This document shows, piece by piece, positions 1-11,316 of a DNA stretch of 64,000 nt (position 1 is its first letter; each line of letters opens with the position of its first letter). Position numbers and translations under genes: made by a program. Location: assembly GCA_947179155.2 (NCBI GenBank), contig OX359283.1, forward strand, positions 11,892,847-11,956,846, read 5' to 3'. The notes under the pieces were generated by a model, which had not been told where the DNA came from, searched no databases, and saw only the letters and a program-made list of their open reading frames with translations. Source of the stretch: Hedera helix. Taxonomy: Eukaryota > Streptophyta > Magnoliopsida > Apiales > Araliaceae.

Positions 1-2733
1 GGGAAAGAAGCTGCCTCTACCCATTTAGTGAAATAGTCGATCATGACGAAAATGAACCGGTGGCCGTTGCTCGCTTTGGGCTCCACGGGCCCGATAACAT
101 CCATACCCCACATGGAGAACGGCCAAGGGGAAGTCATACAATGTAGTTCATTAGGAGGCGCATGCATCACATTACCGTGTGCTTGGCATTGGAAACATCG
201 CTTGACATGATCGTCACAGTCAGCTTTAAGTGATAGCCAGTAATGCCCGGTTCTCAGAATTTTCTTGGCCAACATTGGCCCACTCATATGCGGCCCACAT
301 ACTCCACCGTGCACTTCGCCCATGATTTTCTGTGCTTGAGTCTCGTCCACACATCGCAATAATCCCAAGCCTACATCCCTCTTATACAGGGAGTCTCCGC
401 TTAAATAGAATTTCATCGCCATCTTCTGGATTCTCTGCCTTTCCGTTCGGTTCGCCTGGTCGGGGAGTGATCTATCCCTCAAGTATTTCTGAATGTCATG
501 ATACCAGGGCTGATTTGGTTGAGCCACATCTTCTGACAACTCCGATATGTATTCTTCGTAAGCGGGGGCACTCTGTACTGTCATTTCAATCTGTGGGGTG
601 GCTTTGCCTTTGAGTACGTGGACTAACGAAGCCAGGGTAGCCAATGCATCGGCGAAGTCATTCCGCCCCCGGGGAATGTGTCGGAAAGCTATATCTTCAA
701 ATTCTTGCATCAATCGGACTACACACCGGTGGTACGGGAGTAACCGAAGTTCCTTAGTGCCATATTCCCCAGTCGCCTGTCTGATTACCAATTCTGAATC
801 TCCGAACACGGCTAATCTTTTCACTCCCATATTGCGGGCGAATCTCAGTCCCAATATGCATCCTTCGTATTCGGCCGTATTGTTTGAGTTACTGAACTTT
901 AATTTGGTGAGAACAGGGTATTGCTCGCCCGTAACGGATACCAGGACCGCTCCAGCTCCAGCCCCTTCAGCATTCATGGCACCGTCGAAATACATCTTCC
1001 AAAATTGCCCTTCGTCATCATCCCTCGCTTGTTGGACCCACAATATGTCTTCCCCTGGTAGGAAAGTCTCTAAAGGCTCCATCCCCCCTATCGGCATCTC
1101 TGATAACTGATCTGCAATTCCCTGCCCTTTCATGGCCTTCTGGGTGACATACAGGATGTCGAATTGCTGGAGGATTAACTGCCACCTTGACAATCGACAA
1201 TTCAGCATTGGTCTCTCAAATATATATTTCAAGGGGTCGATCCGCGAGATCAAATAGGTAGTGTGTCCATGGAGGTAATGCTGTAACCTCAGAGCAGCCC
1301 AGGCCAAGGCGCAACATGTTCTCTCGATTGGTGTGTAATTCTGTTCACAGCTGCTGAATCTCTTGCTGAGGTAATAAATGGCATGCTCCTTACCGGACTC
1401 GCTCTTCTGCCCCAGCATACAACCCATCGCCATATCATTCACGGATATATACAGGAAAAGGGGAATCCCATCCTTCGGAGGTACCAGCACTGGCGCTTCT
1501 GTTAATTGCTTCTTGATAGTCTGAAAGGCCTTTTGGCATTGACTGTTCCACTTCCGGGAGGCATCTTTCCTTAACAGTTTGAAGATTGGTTCGCAGGTGG
1601 TGGTCAGATGGGATATGAACCGACTGATGAAGTTTATCCTCCCCAAAAATCCCCTTATCTCTTTCTCCGTACGGGGAGCTGGCATATCCACAATAGCCCT
1701 GATCTTAGCCGGATCCAGTTCGATGCCTCGATTGCTCACCAAGAACCCAAGGAGCTTACCCGACTGCACCCCGAAGGCACATTTGGCTGGATTGAGCTTC
1801 AAATTATACTTCCTGAGCCGCTCAAACAGCTTCTTAAGGTGAGTCACATGGTCAGATTCCGCCCTCGATTTCACAATAATGTCATCCACGTAAACCTCTA
1901 TCTCCTTGTGCATCATGTCGTGGAATAGGGCCATCATGGCCCTCTGATAAGTGGCTCCTGCATTTGTGAGGCCGAAAGCAAGTCGTCTATAACAGAACGT
2001 GCCCCAGGGGGTGATGAAGGCAGTCTTTTCTCGATCCTCTTCCGCCACCATTATCTGATGATATCCCGCAAAACAATCGACGAACGAATACATTTCATAC
2101 TGAGCCGTATTATCCACCAGGATGTGTATGAAAGGCACTGGGAAATTATCCTTAAGACTTGCCTTGTTCAGATCTCTATAATCCACGCACACTCTCACCC
2201 TTCCTCCAGGTTTTGCCACGGGGACTATATTGGACAGCCATTCTGGGTAAGTCGACACCATGATGATCCCAGCCTTGAATTGCTTGACTATCTCTTCCTT
2301 CACTTTTAAGCTCCACTCCGGTTTCAATTTCCTCAGCTTCTGCTTAACTGGTCTGAAACCCTCTTTGATAGGCAATCGATGTACCACAATATCCGTGGAC
2401 AAACCGACCATGTCTTCGTGTGACCAAGCAAACACATCCTCGTATTGGCTCAATAGTTTGGCTATCTCTGTTTTCTGGTCTGGAGTCAAGTCTGCCCCAA
2501 TTTTTAGCTCTTTGGGATTTTCAGGGGTTCCTATGTTGATGGTGATGGTTTGGTCTAGGTTGGGTTTGGGTTTGTCCTCGACCCACTCTTTGATCTCGTC
2601 GGGAGCGTCGTCATCATCTACTTCGTCCTGCTCAATTCCCATCAAATCGAAATCCAGTTCTATATCAAAATCATAATCGTCTTTCAAATTTGGAAAATCG
2701 TTTGTTAGGCTAGAATGACTCAAATCGGTACAC
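1..2733 (-). CDS. pol: Tat/Ogre-lineage pol: RT, inactive RNase H, second RNase H, start of integrase (partial)
   Basis: This is the second pol exon of a Ty3/gypsy Tat-type element. The frame looks open from 2733 to the left edge, where it continues out of the window. Reading on the minus strand, an acidic leader is followed by reverse transcriptase with the catalytic YVDD at 1881-1892. A first RNase H follows whose usual DAS motif is replaced by ISV, so it is probably catalytically dead. A second RNase H follows with FDGA (978-989), an acidic NTAEYEG helix, GDSELV and the C-terminal HIPRGRNDFADALA. The integrase HHCC finger (about 165-300) and the start of the core (DYFTKWVEA) end the visible part. 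A dual RNase H with a dead first copy is known for Tat elements. Copying of element RNA into DNA is inferred from the family. Upstream is the protease ORF, linked by a candidate intron. Confidence 0.9.
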
Positions 2734-2909
2734 CTGACATGAAACAAAAATATTTGTCATATATATAAACATTAAGTACATGACTTCCTTTTTCAATAAT
2801 CATGACAAAAATATGAAATAGACGTGCAGATACAGAAAAACAAAAACACCGTCTTAAAAACCCTTTGATCCCCCTACTGGACAAGATTCCCGGACACTCC
2901 TGCATTTAC
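2734..2909 (-). other. Candidate spliced intron between protease and RT of the Tat element
   Basis: The protease frame ends at a TAA (2906-2908) that lies inside a donor-like GG|GTAAAT. A pyrimidine-rich acceptor, TTTTTGTTTCATGTCAG, ends at 2734. Removing 2734-2909 (176 nt) fuses the protease frame to the RT frame exactly in phase with no stop at the junction. Ogre-type elements are known to carry a spliced intron at this place. Splicing here is inferred, not shown. Confidence 0.75.
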
Positions 2910-4528
2910 CCTTTTCTGGATACTACTGGCTGCACGGTCCAATTCCTGGGGATCACTTCGGTTTTATAGCTAGTGATGGAGGGGGTCTCTGTATCTGGCA
3001 CCTCTTCAATGATTGCAGCGACTTGGCTTCGGCTTTCCTTTTCACTCTCCTCGGGCACTTCCAACCCGGCCCAATTGATAAATGGCAAGATTTTCTTGCC
3101 TTCAGATATCTTCTCTTTTCCCTTTTCGTTGGGGTCTGACTGCCCCGGGAGATGACACTTCTCCTCAAACTGCTCCATAATTTCTTGCAAGAAATCCATC
3201 TGATGGACCAATCCTTTGACTGGGGGAGTCTCCACCTTACCCTCTGTTCCAGACGCAGGCTTGATTATCCTCGGGGATTGTTCATTATCGGCTTTCGGTA
3301 TCGGGACTCCGGTTATCCGCACGGGCATTTTCTTGTGTGAGCTCCTTGGCCTTATACCTCCGTGATATCCTAACCCCGCTTTGCCTAACTGCACTGGTAC
3401 CTGGATGGGCTCGGTGATTCCTTGGCTGTGCTTGCCCAGCCCTTGCCCCGGCTGGAAGTTCATTGCCATCATTTCCCGGGCAACGAAAGTGAGCTCGGGG
3501 GACATCTTAAGTTTTAACTCCGGAGCTCCCAATTGCTTGTATTGAGGGGTGCTGATTTCAAAAGCCTGATAGCTTATCGGTTCGGCCGATTCGTCCACAT
3601 GGATCACCGGCATGCCCTTTACAGAGGGAACAGGGTAGTCAGATTCTGCCGCGATTGTGATCAAGTGTCCCTCAACGATAAACTTTATTTGCTGATGCAG
3701 AGTGGAGGGAACTGCCCCAGCCATATGAATCCAGGGCCTCCCCAAGAGCATGTTGTAACTGGCCGTGATATCTAGCACTTGGAAGGAAATATCAAAAGTA
3801 TACGGGCCAATCTCCACCGGCAGCTCAATCTCTCCCACCGTGTCCTTTCTCGATCCATCAAACGCCCTTACCACCACTTGGCTGGCCCGCAGGCGCTTAG
3901 GGTTGATCTTCATTTTATCCAGAGTATTGTATGGGCAAATGTTCAGGGCTGACCCACCATCAATCAAGACTCCGTTCATCACATATCCGGACGAGATGAC
4001 AGAAATGTGTAACGGCTTTCGGTGCCCCCTTCCTTCTTCAGGGATGTCGTCGTCGGTAAATGATATTACATTGCTGTCTAACAGATGGCCCACCAAGTGG
4101 CTGAATCTTTCTGTACTGATTGTCTTGGGGACATGGGCCTCTTCCAGGACTTTGCTTAATACTTGATGATGGTCATTTGAGGCCAAGGCAAGATCTAAGA
4201 TGGATGTCAGGGGTGGCTGCACCTCCAGTGTTTTGGCCACATTTGCCTTGCCGTGATTCATCTTCTCCCAAAACTCCAACGCTTTGTCCTCTGATATTTT
4301 CCCGTTTTCCCTTTTTGTGTTTTCAAAAACCCGCCTTGGTAGATACAATGGGTTTCCTTTGGAGCTGACCGATGCACAACTGGCCTCTTCCACGGTTTTT
4401 TCCCCGTAATTCCACGGAACAGTCTTCAGGTTGGTGACTGGCAATTGTGATCTGGCTGTTACGACAAGGGTATTGGAGCTGATAACCGGATAGGCTCTGT
4501 TTTGGTCCCTTGAATTACTCCAACCAAC
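2906..4528 (-). CDS. pro: Tat element aspartic protease and G-patch ORF
   Basis: The frame is open from 4528 to the TAA at 2906. The first plausible initiator in the frame is only a TTG at 4442-4444, so it is more likely made as a fusion with gag, from which it is displaced by -1 over a 70-nt overlap (4459-4528). Counting from the TTG, an aspartic-protease active site LIDGGSALN lies near residues 160-168 and the second protease motif MLLGRPWIH near 233-241. A glycine-rich segment near 325-370 (MNFQPGQGLGKHSQG, then GLGYHGG) looks like a G-patch, an RNA-binding module. The tail is acidic and lysine-rich and runs to the candidate intron. The DGGS variant of the active site is common in Tat elements. 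I saw no canonical -1 slippery heptamer, so the frame change may be a mutation. Confidence 0.85.
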   Translation of the reverse strand, partial: VGWSNSRDQNRAYPVISSNTLVVTARSQLPVTNLKTVPWNYGEKTVEEASCASVSSKGNPLYLPRRVFENTKRENGKISEDKALEFWEKMNHGKANVAKTLEVQPPLTSILDLALASNDHHQVLSKVLEEAHVPKTISTERFSHLVGHLLDSNVISFTDDDIPEEGRGHRKPLHISVISSGYVMNGVLIDGGSALNICPYNTLDKMKINPKRLRASQVVVRAFDGSRKDTVGEIELPVEIGPYTFDISFQVLDITASYNMLLGRPWIHMAGAVPSTLHQQIKFIVEGHLITIAAESDYPVPSVKGMPVIHVDESAEPISYQAFEISTPQYKQLGAPELKLKMSPELTFVAREMMAMNFQPGQGLGKHSQGITEPIQVPVQLGKAGLGYHGGIRPRSSHKKMPVRITGVPIPKADNEQSPRIIKPASGTEGKVETPPVKGLVHQMDFLQEIMEQFEEKCHLPGQSDPNEKGKEKISEGKKILPFINWAGLEVPEESEKESRSQVAAIIEEVPDTETPSITSYKTEVIPRNWTVQPVVSRKG

Positions 4529-6021
4529 TTAATAGGTTCCCTTGGCGCATCCTCCCGGGCATTGGTCACAGCAATTTCTCCTTCTATCCTCCTTATGTAT
4601 CTCAATCTTAGGGGACCCTCCGCCCCACTAGCTTCCACTGTATTTACGCCTCCCCCATTATGCTCGGGAAGAGGGTTGGCCTTCACATTCGGGGATTCCG
4701 GTTGTTCCACCACGATTTCTCCGTTGTCAATCATGTTCTGGATCTTGTGTTTGAGAGACCAGCACTCCTGGGTGTCATGCCCCGGGGATGCCGAGTGGTA
4801 GGCGCATCTCTTGCTAGGGTCATATCTCTTGCTCTTTGGGTCTGACGGAGGCACTAGCTCGGTAATCTTCTTCTGGCTTACCAGCAGGGTCAGTATCTGC
4901 TCCAACGAATCCCCCAAAGGGGTGAACTCCCTTTCTTGCGGCTTTTCGAATTTTCGACGCCCCTCATACCTCTGATTGTTGAAATTTGATGGGCGCGGGG
5001 CCTCATTTCTTTGTATGTGGACCGGGGGGCTGGTCATTGTTTTCCCTGATAGTCCTTGCAGTACCAGGGACACATCCTCCTCCTTTCTCTTTTGGGGTCT
5101 CCGGGATGAACTGCCGTAATTCCCACTCTGGATTTGCTCAGCCACAGCCTCGAGAGCTGTGAGATCTCTGATCTTTCCTGACTTCAAACCCATCTCAGCC
5201 ATTTCCCCATGCTTGATCATCTCCGCAAAAGGCTTTCCTATTCCCGCCATTACTCTTTCGTAATAGGGAGCCTCCTGGATATCAATGAAAGTCATGACCA
5301 TTTCTGCCTCACTCATGGGTGGGTTCACTTGGGCTGCCATCCTCCTCCACCGCTGAGCATAGTCTCTGAAGGATTCACTGGTCTGTTTTCTGATTTTGGT
5401 CATCTGGTAGCGGTCCGGGGCCATCTGGGACTGAAAACTGTACTGGGTTAGGAAAGTGTGGGCCAGCTCCTCCCAGTTGTGGATCTTAGCATTATCCAAT
5501 CTTGCATACCACGTCCTAGCCTCCCCTGTCAGGCTTTTCTGGAACAGTTGCATCCTTAGCGATTCATCCTCAGCATATCCTCCTAGCTCTCCGATGTATA
5601 CTTTCAGGTGCGTGTAGGGATCCCCCGACCCGTTGTACTTTTCAAATTCGGGGAGTTTGAATTTTTCTGGATATCTGGTTCCCGGAAAGATGCACAGGTC
5701 GGAATAGTTAACACTGCCATATGACCCGATCCCCTTCATCGTTTTGATGGCCTCTTCCATCTGCTTTATTTTCTTACTAACACCGCTGGCAACCTCATCT
5801 TCGGGGATGATAATGACTTGCTTTGGTAGCTCAACTTTAGGAGTTTCCGGGGTCAGTGCGTTTCCTTGGGATGATGGCCCCGCCGGGTCCTCGAGCTGTG
5901 GCCCTGACTTCAGTTTGAAATGCTCTTTGAGCAACATGGTCAGCTCGGTCATTTGATTCTTTACAGCATTGAACTCTTCCCGAGATACGGGAGCCAGATC
6001 AGGATTAGGGTTCTCAGCCAT
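4459..6021 (-). CDS. gag: Tat element Gag (retrotransposon capsid protein)
   Basis: A 520-residue ORF starts at ATG 6019-6021 (MAENPNPDLAPVSREEFN). The N-terminal third is coiled-coil-like. It is followed by the conserved capsid domain of retrotransposon Gag, with FPEKFKLPEFEKYNG-type sequence, W and Y residues in LTGEARTWYARL, and the TFIDIQEAPYYERVMAG region. Near the C-terminus a C-H-H-C cluster (CAYHSASPGHDTQEC) is the modified zinc knuckle seen in Tat Gags. Its job is RNA packaging and particle assembly, by family knowledge. The frame is intact. It ends 15 nt upstream of the TTG of the protease frame and overlaps that open frame by 70 nt. Confidence 0.9.
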   Translation of the reverse strand: MAENPNPDLAPVSREEFNAVKNQMTELTMLLKEHFKLKSGPQLEDPAGPSSQGNALTPETPKVELPKQVIIIPEDEVASGVSKKIKQMEEAIKTMKGIGSYGSVNYSDLCIFPGTRYPEKFKLPEFEKYNGSGDPYTHLKVYIGELGGYAEDESLRMQLFQKSLTGEARTWYARLDNAKIHNWEELAHTFLTQYSFQSQMAPDRYQMTKIRKQTSESFRDYAQRWRRMAAQVNPPMSEAEMVMTFIDIQEAPYYERVMAGIGKPFAEMIKHGEMAEMGLKSGKIRDLTALEAVAEQIQSGNYGSSSRRPQKRKEEDVSLVLQGLSGKTMTSPPVHIQRNEAPRPSNFNNQRYEGRRKFEKPQEREFTPLGDSLEQILTLLVSQKKITELVPPSDPKSKRYDPSKRCAYHSASPGHDTQECWSLKHKIQNMIDNGEIVVEQPESPNVKANPLPEHNGGGVNTVEASGAEGPLRLRYIRRIEGEIAVTNAREDAPREPIKLVGVIQGTKTEPIRLSAPIPLS

Positions 6022-6788
6022 CTCGACTGTTAATTCTCTGGCTTTCTTAGATCGGAGACGGGTTTGGGGAGCAATCCTGCGTATAAAACAACCGAAGTTT
6101 AGTTTCGGGAAATGACATTGGTGGATGCATGCTAAAGCAAATATTTTTTTGAGTTTTTGAGTTTTGTAATATTTTCCTGCAAAACAGGGTTAGTATCCCT
6201 TTATTTTGTCCAAAGTAAATGACATTGTGCAATTTATGATGCTCTCCAAGCTGTCCCTGTAAAACAGAGGTTAGTACTTTTACTTTGACAAAATTGGTTG
6301 GTACAAAATGATTGACTACAGTATGATATCATGCGCGTAAAGCGTAAAAGGGCATGAAGAGACTTTCCGTGCGTTGGGTTTATCTGAGGCTGACCTACCC
6401 TAAGTTACTCTCGCGGGCTTTTCGGCATGAAGGTTCCCAGATCTTCGCAACATACTCGAAGGGAATAAATCCGATCTTTCAATTGGATTGGATCTGAGTG
6501 GATGCTTTTCCTGAGCCTCGCCGGGGAGCACCCCTTTGAGTCCAGTAATCCACATCCGACGGGTTTGCCTCAGGAGGAGGAACTGCTCAACATACATTCA
6601 ATCATACATTCATCGTTCCTCACCGTGTGCATATGATGCTAATAAAGTAAAGCCTTGAAAAGAAAACGCAATCACACCATACACGCACAAAAAGGTAAAT
6701 CAACGCAAATAACGCAAACACACATTTTTTAGATTTTAAAGGATAGGAAAACATCAGGATTTTTAAATGCGGCTTAAGCCCTCTAATG
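6022..6788 (-). other. Untranslated leader of the Tat element
   Basis: This stretch between the PBS and the Gag ATG contains no convincing gene. At about 6170-6290 two similar segments (CCTGCAAAACAGGG / CCTGTAAAACAGAG followed by TTAGTA and a T-rich run) form a short imperfect direct repeat. Some Ogre elements have an extra ORF here. None is seen. Confidence 0.6.
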
Positions 6789-6806
6789 TCCCCAGCGGAG
6801 TCGCCA
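6789..6806 (-). other. Primer-binding site of the Tat element
   Basis: Read on the minus strand, TGGCGACTCCGCTGGGGA lies 2 nt inside the LTR end (LTR ends CGACA, then GC). This sequence type is the usual PBS of Tat/Ogre elements, attributed from memory to a tRNA-Arg 3' end. It fixes element polarity as minus. Confidence 0.8.
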
Positions 6807-6808
6807 GC

Positions 6809-9019
6809 TGTCGACGCCGGGATTTTCGCTCGTCTCGTTTTTTATTTATTAAAAATGCCCTCTTCCAATTTTAGCCTTTTGAATTAAATTGTGGTTTAGA
6901 AAAGGGTCGGCTTAGTGTCGACGGGTTTTGAAAGATCGATTTTTTATGAGCCAATTGACCAGAGTCGCCAGTTGGTATATTTGAAATGGATGTACCAACT
7001 CATCCGAATTTATTTTCGTAATCGCTGGCTCATATGTGACTCCGATTAATTGGTCCGCAAACCGAGATTCATAAAGTTCGGGGGCTTGCTTAAGCGAGGG
7101 GAAGGTGTTAGGCACCCCCCGACTTCCGTGAAATACGGTTACCGCAATCTTGATATTTTCCTATCCTTTTTAAATCCTAAAATGTGTGGTTTGCGTGTGT
7201 GTGCGTGCGTGCCTAGATGAATGTTTGTGGTGCGTTTTGCATAAAAGTTCGCTTTTATTTTTATATGGCAAAAGTGTTATCTGGAAAGTGTTTTGGACGT
7301 TCTTTGACCCAAATGACGAGGCTTCGCTTTTTATAAGAAAGATTGATTTTAATTTCGAAAGCGTTGAGGATTTTTTATTTAGATGTCTTTTTAGAAAACA
7401 ATAGTTTTAAACTTTTGTCAAATAGGAATCGAGACTATACATTGCCTTCTAACAGTTAATATAAATAAATCGAGGGCAACTTCTAGAACTCTTTAACCCT
7501 ATGCACAAAGTTTAATGAAAACATTTATTTATTTGCAAAATCGTTTTTTGTGACGTTTTAAAACCAACTAAAGCCTATTCATCAATTATGGATTAAAGTT
7601 TACCAAAACACTTAACCTTTAAACCTCGTGAATCTAATATCCTAAATTTGCTTGATTTTATAACATCTTCATTATTTGCCTTATTTTGAAAACCATTTTT
7701 TCGTGTCGTAAATTAAAACATACATCCCAAAACGTGTCGGGGTTATCCATGGGCATGTGAGCCATCCAGACAACCCCAAACACCCACAATCACATATTTT
7801 ATTATTATCACGGGGGCCTTAACCCGAACACGACCTTGTGTCGTTTTAAGGCCCAAAAATTTACATATTTACATAAAGGTGCATCGCGATCGTTACATAC
7901 GTAAAAGCTAGAAAATAAACTAAAGGGATATCATCGGGAGGTTAGGAGGAGATTCTATCCGCAATAAATCCTCTCTAACCGTCCCTAATCCATAGATCCC
8001 AAAACAAATATCAACTACATTGGATCTAACTTTCAAATACACTAAAACAAACTATTTAAATAGCAATGCACCAAATATTTTCGGATCCACAGAAGATCCA
8101 CCCAACAAACACAATAAGAACAAAATAAAAACTAGATCTACAAGATTTGATATATCAAACACCACGACGCTATGAAAACTCGGATTTTTTACATTCCAAA
8201 TGATGAAATAGATGATTCAACACTTGGAAACCAAAATAGGATACAAAGATTGTACAAAGGATGAAGAAATCTCACTCTTTGGAACAAACCCGTGGGTTTC
8301 TCTCTCTAAAATCTCGTTTCTCTCTCTACATTTCCGCCATTTTTCTTCTTCTCCCGCGAGCTCTCTCTCTCTAAAAATCTATTTCTCTCTCTCTTTTTTT
8401 TCTCTTCTCGGACGCAGATCTGGACGCTTAATAGACTGCCGAGACCAGCCGCAGGTGCATCTGCGGCTGGCCGCAGGTGCATCTGCGGCTGGGCTCGGCA
8501 GCCGTCCGCGCCGAACCTCGGCTGTCGTGTGCCGTCCTCGAGCCTCGTGCCTGTCACCTTTGTCGGTGGCCGCGACTGCATCCGCGGCTGTCCGGCTCAC
8601 TTTTCTCGATTTCCGTGCCACGCGGTCTTAATTCGGCAATTTCTGCGGTATTATTTTGGGAGGCTGTATTTTTGCAGTCCGGAACTCCCTGGGAAGTGTG
8701 CCATAGGGTTCTGGGAGGCTAGTTCGGAGGGTTGCGACTTGATGTAGCATTTGATAATTGTGCCAGGTGAGCGAGACCCCCGAACATTGTAAGCGGAGTG
8801 GCCATCAGTCGTCTTTCGTGGTCAGCTCAGGTTTTCTGGGTCAATTGTTCGCCTCGCCTCAAGTGACCGGATGCTCGTTGTCCGTTGTGGCGGCTTTGAC
8901 CGTAAGTCGCTGGAGTGGCTTTGTGTTGGGGTCCACCATTCTTTCCGCATGTCGGGTCAAATGACAATTTTGCCCTCCTGCCAGGATTAGTAGAGAAGTG
9001 CAAAATTTGGGTGTCTACA
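6809..9019 (-). repeat. 5' LTR of the Tat element
   Basis: On the minus strand the LTR starts TGTAGACACCCAAATTTTGC at 9019 and ends CCGGCGTCGACA at 6809, giving TG...CA termini and 2211 bp. The PBS follows directly. The flank at 9020-9024 (tatta) should be one half of the 5-bp target duplication; the other half lies outside the window. The interior holds a CT-rich stretch (8300-8400) and a GC-rich tandem hairpin (8446-8492). The ORFs predicted across it on both strands look non-coding. Confidence 0.88.
8446..8492. repeat. Two tandem hairpin units in the Tat LTR
   Basis: CAGCCGCAG-GTGCAT-CTGCGGCTG is a perfect 9-bp stem with a 6-nt loop. It is followed at once by a second near-identical unit (GCCGCAGGTGCATCTGCGGC). 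The block is the GC-rich peak of an otherwise AT/CT-rich LTR. Confidence 0.8.
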
Positions 9020-9210
9020 TATTATATATACTAAATTGCAGTACATAACACCATATCTTGACAAATGACACTCTCACAATTAACCACCTGTCCTATACAA
9101 TTAATGTCATGTTGCATTACTTTGCTTAAAAAGTGGCGCTCCCACAATTACCCACTTATCCTGTGCAATTAATGCCCTGTTGCATTACTTCCTAAATTGT
9201 TAACCATTAC

Positions 9211-10137
9211 TAAACACTACCTCCGCCTTTTGAAATTTATAATATATTATATTTAATATCATACCATAATAATAAATTCAGTACATAATATAAACTGTTT
9301 TGATAATCTTAACTAATTAATCTGAAATTATTATTACTAATTTAATTATATTACATCGTAATATTATATATTTTAATAACAAATAAATCTAAATTTTTTT
9401 GATATTACAGCGTAATATTATACAATTTATTTACACTTATTTAACAAAAAAGTTTTCCTTAAACAAATAATAACAAATAAATTTAAAATTTTCTGATAAT
9501 GACTAAACATTACCTCCACCTTTTGAAATTTATAATATATCATTTGTAATATCATACCATAATAACAAATTCAGTACATAATATAAACTGTTTTGATAAT
9601 CTTAACTAATTAATCTGAAATTATTATTACAAATTTAATTATATTACATCGTAATATTATACATTTTAATAACAAATAAATCTAAATTTTTCTGATATTA
9701 CAGCGTAATATTATACAATTTATTTACACTTATTTAACAAAAAAGTCTTCCTTAAACAAATAATAACAAATAAATCTAAATTTTTCTGATAATGTCTAAA
9801 CACTACCTCCACCTTTTGAAATTTATAATATATCATTTATAATATCATACCATACATTATATCATACATATATATATTTCAAATAAAATAACAAATTCAG
9901 TACATAATATAAACTGTTTTGATATTATCCTTACTAATTCAGTACATATCTAAATTATTCTGATAATCTTAACTAATTAATCTGATATTATCATTACTAA
10001 TTTAATTATATTACAGCGTAATATTACACAATTTATTTACACTTAAATAACAAAAACGTCTTCCTTAAACAAATAATAACAAATAAATCTAAAATTTTAT
10101 AATAATAACTAAACATTACCTCCACCTTTTGAATAAT
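9211..10137. repeat. Tandem repeat of about 293 bp, just over three copies
   Basis: Units begin with TAAACAYTACCTCCRCCTTTTG at 9211, 9504, 9797 and 10110 (spacing 293, 293, 313). The last is partial. The units are AT-rich and carry no ORF. A shorter duplication of about 70 bp (CACAATTAMCCAC...GTTGCATTAC) sits just upstream at 9070-9190. Confidence 0.8.
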
Positions 10138-10330
10138 ATATAAACTGTTTTGATAGTATCCTTCCTAATTTTTCTGATAATATAAACTATTTTGATATTA
10201 TCCTTACTAATTTTTCAGATAATATAAACTGTTTTGATATTATACTTACTAATTATCAATACTATATAAACTGTTTTGATATTATCCTTACTAATTTTTC
10301 TGATAATATAAACTGCTTTTACTATATTAT
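10138..10330. repeat. Short AT-rich direct repeats
   Basis: TATAAACTGTTTTGATAKTAT followed by CCTTACTAATTTTTC-type sequence is repeated about four times. It directly precedes a TATA-like CCCCTATAAATA at about 10368-10379 upstream of the RPA-like gene, so it could act as that gene's promoter region. Confidence 0.65.
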
Positions 10331-10435
10331 CATTACTCTTCTACTATTATTCATTTCTCTCTATTTCCCCCCTATAAATACATACCAACTACTCCTCAAC
10401 AACTTACTACAAATAATTCTCTCATTCTTATTTAG

Positions 10436-11316
10436 ATGACGACTAAATACGATTTTGTTAATGACATCAACCCTATCAAAGAGACTTGGAAGATTAAAGT
10501 CAGGATAACTAGACTTTGGAATATGCCAAACTTCAACAAAACAGACCACGTAAACATCATTGAGATGGTGTTGTTGGATGAAAAGGTGTACATATAAAAC
10601 TCGAAATTACAACCTCTTAAATTACAACATCTTACCATATTCATATTCTACTTTTATAGGACGGCAAAATACAAGCGAGTATTAAAAGATCGTTTTTTAC
10701 TAAATTTCAATCCACGGTCAAGGAACATAAAGTTTTTATTATCACCAATTTCGTTGTCAGTCAGAACGGTAGTTCTTTCAAAGCTACCAAATATCTGTAC
10801 AAGATTAATTTTCTGTATTCCACCTCACTACGAGAGTTAGATGAGACTTTTATTCATCTATATGGATTTTAATTCACTACATTTGAGCAAATACTATCAA
10901 AATCGGTTGATGATTCCTATTTAATTGGTATGTTTAATAATAATTAACCATTACATTCTTTACATACTGAATTGTTTTACTGTTTTGCTTAGATGTTATT
11001 TCTACTATTTTGTTCAGATGTTATTGGACAACTAACTAGGATAGGGAGTGTAGAAGTCAGCACAAATAATGGTAAACAGAGCAAGAGAGTTAATATTGAA
11101 TTAACTGGGATAGGGAGTGTAGTTCTTGGCAGATTGAAATTTTTATTGTCATACTTCTCGCACTGTTTCAGGTTATTCGTGGATTTTTTTATGCTTACCA
11201 CAACACAACTTTGCGTCATACAAATCTATATTCTGTTGAAAGTGCAAATGAGTTAAATGAAGACATTCAAATTATGGTGACATTGCATTCAAGGGGAGGA
11301 CCTATGGTTTCTTGAT
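10436..11316 (+). pseudogene. RPA70-like (DUF223-type OB-fold) pseudogene in the Helitron
   Basis: Exon 1 (10436-10585, ATG) encodes MTTKYDFVNDINPIKETWKI, an RPA1-like plant family start, and ends AAG|GTGTAC. Exon 2 begins at 10660 after TATAG with DGKIQASIKRSFFTKF and runs to 10927 (G|GTATGT). Exon 3 begins at 11018 after TTCAG in matching phase with DVIGQLTRIGSVEV. Single-stranded-DNA-binding proteins of this type are common passengers of plant Helitrons. It is broken: a TAA at 10870-10872 interrupts exon 2, and exon 3 loses similarity after VNIELTGIGS. The rest to about 11316 is degraded. The splice phases agree, so I am confident of the family but not of the 3' limit. Confidence 0.72.

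Noticed and set aside
332..2676. Several plus-strand ORFs of 80-170 codons
   Set aside because: They are antisense to the intact Tat pol frame and have no domain character; shadows of the minus-strand gene.
4459..4528. Classical X-XXY-YYZ slippery heptamer at the Tat gag/protease overlap
   Set aside because: No heptamer in the zero frame fits; only weak runs such as CCAAAAC are present.
8212..8964. ORFs on both strands over the GC-rich part of the Tat LTR
   Set aside because: They translate the GC-rich hairpin repeats and CT-rich LTR sequence. There is no domain or codon bias, and the region is inside a defined LTR.
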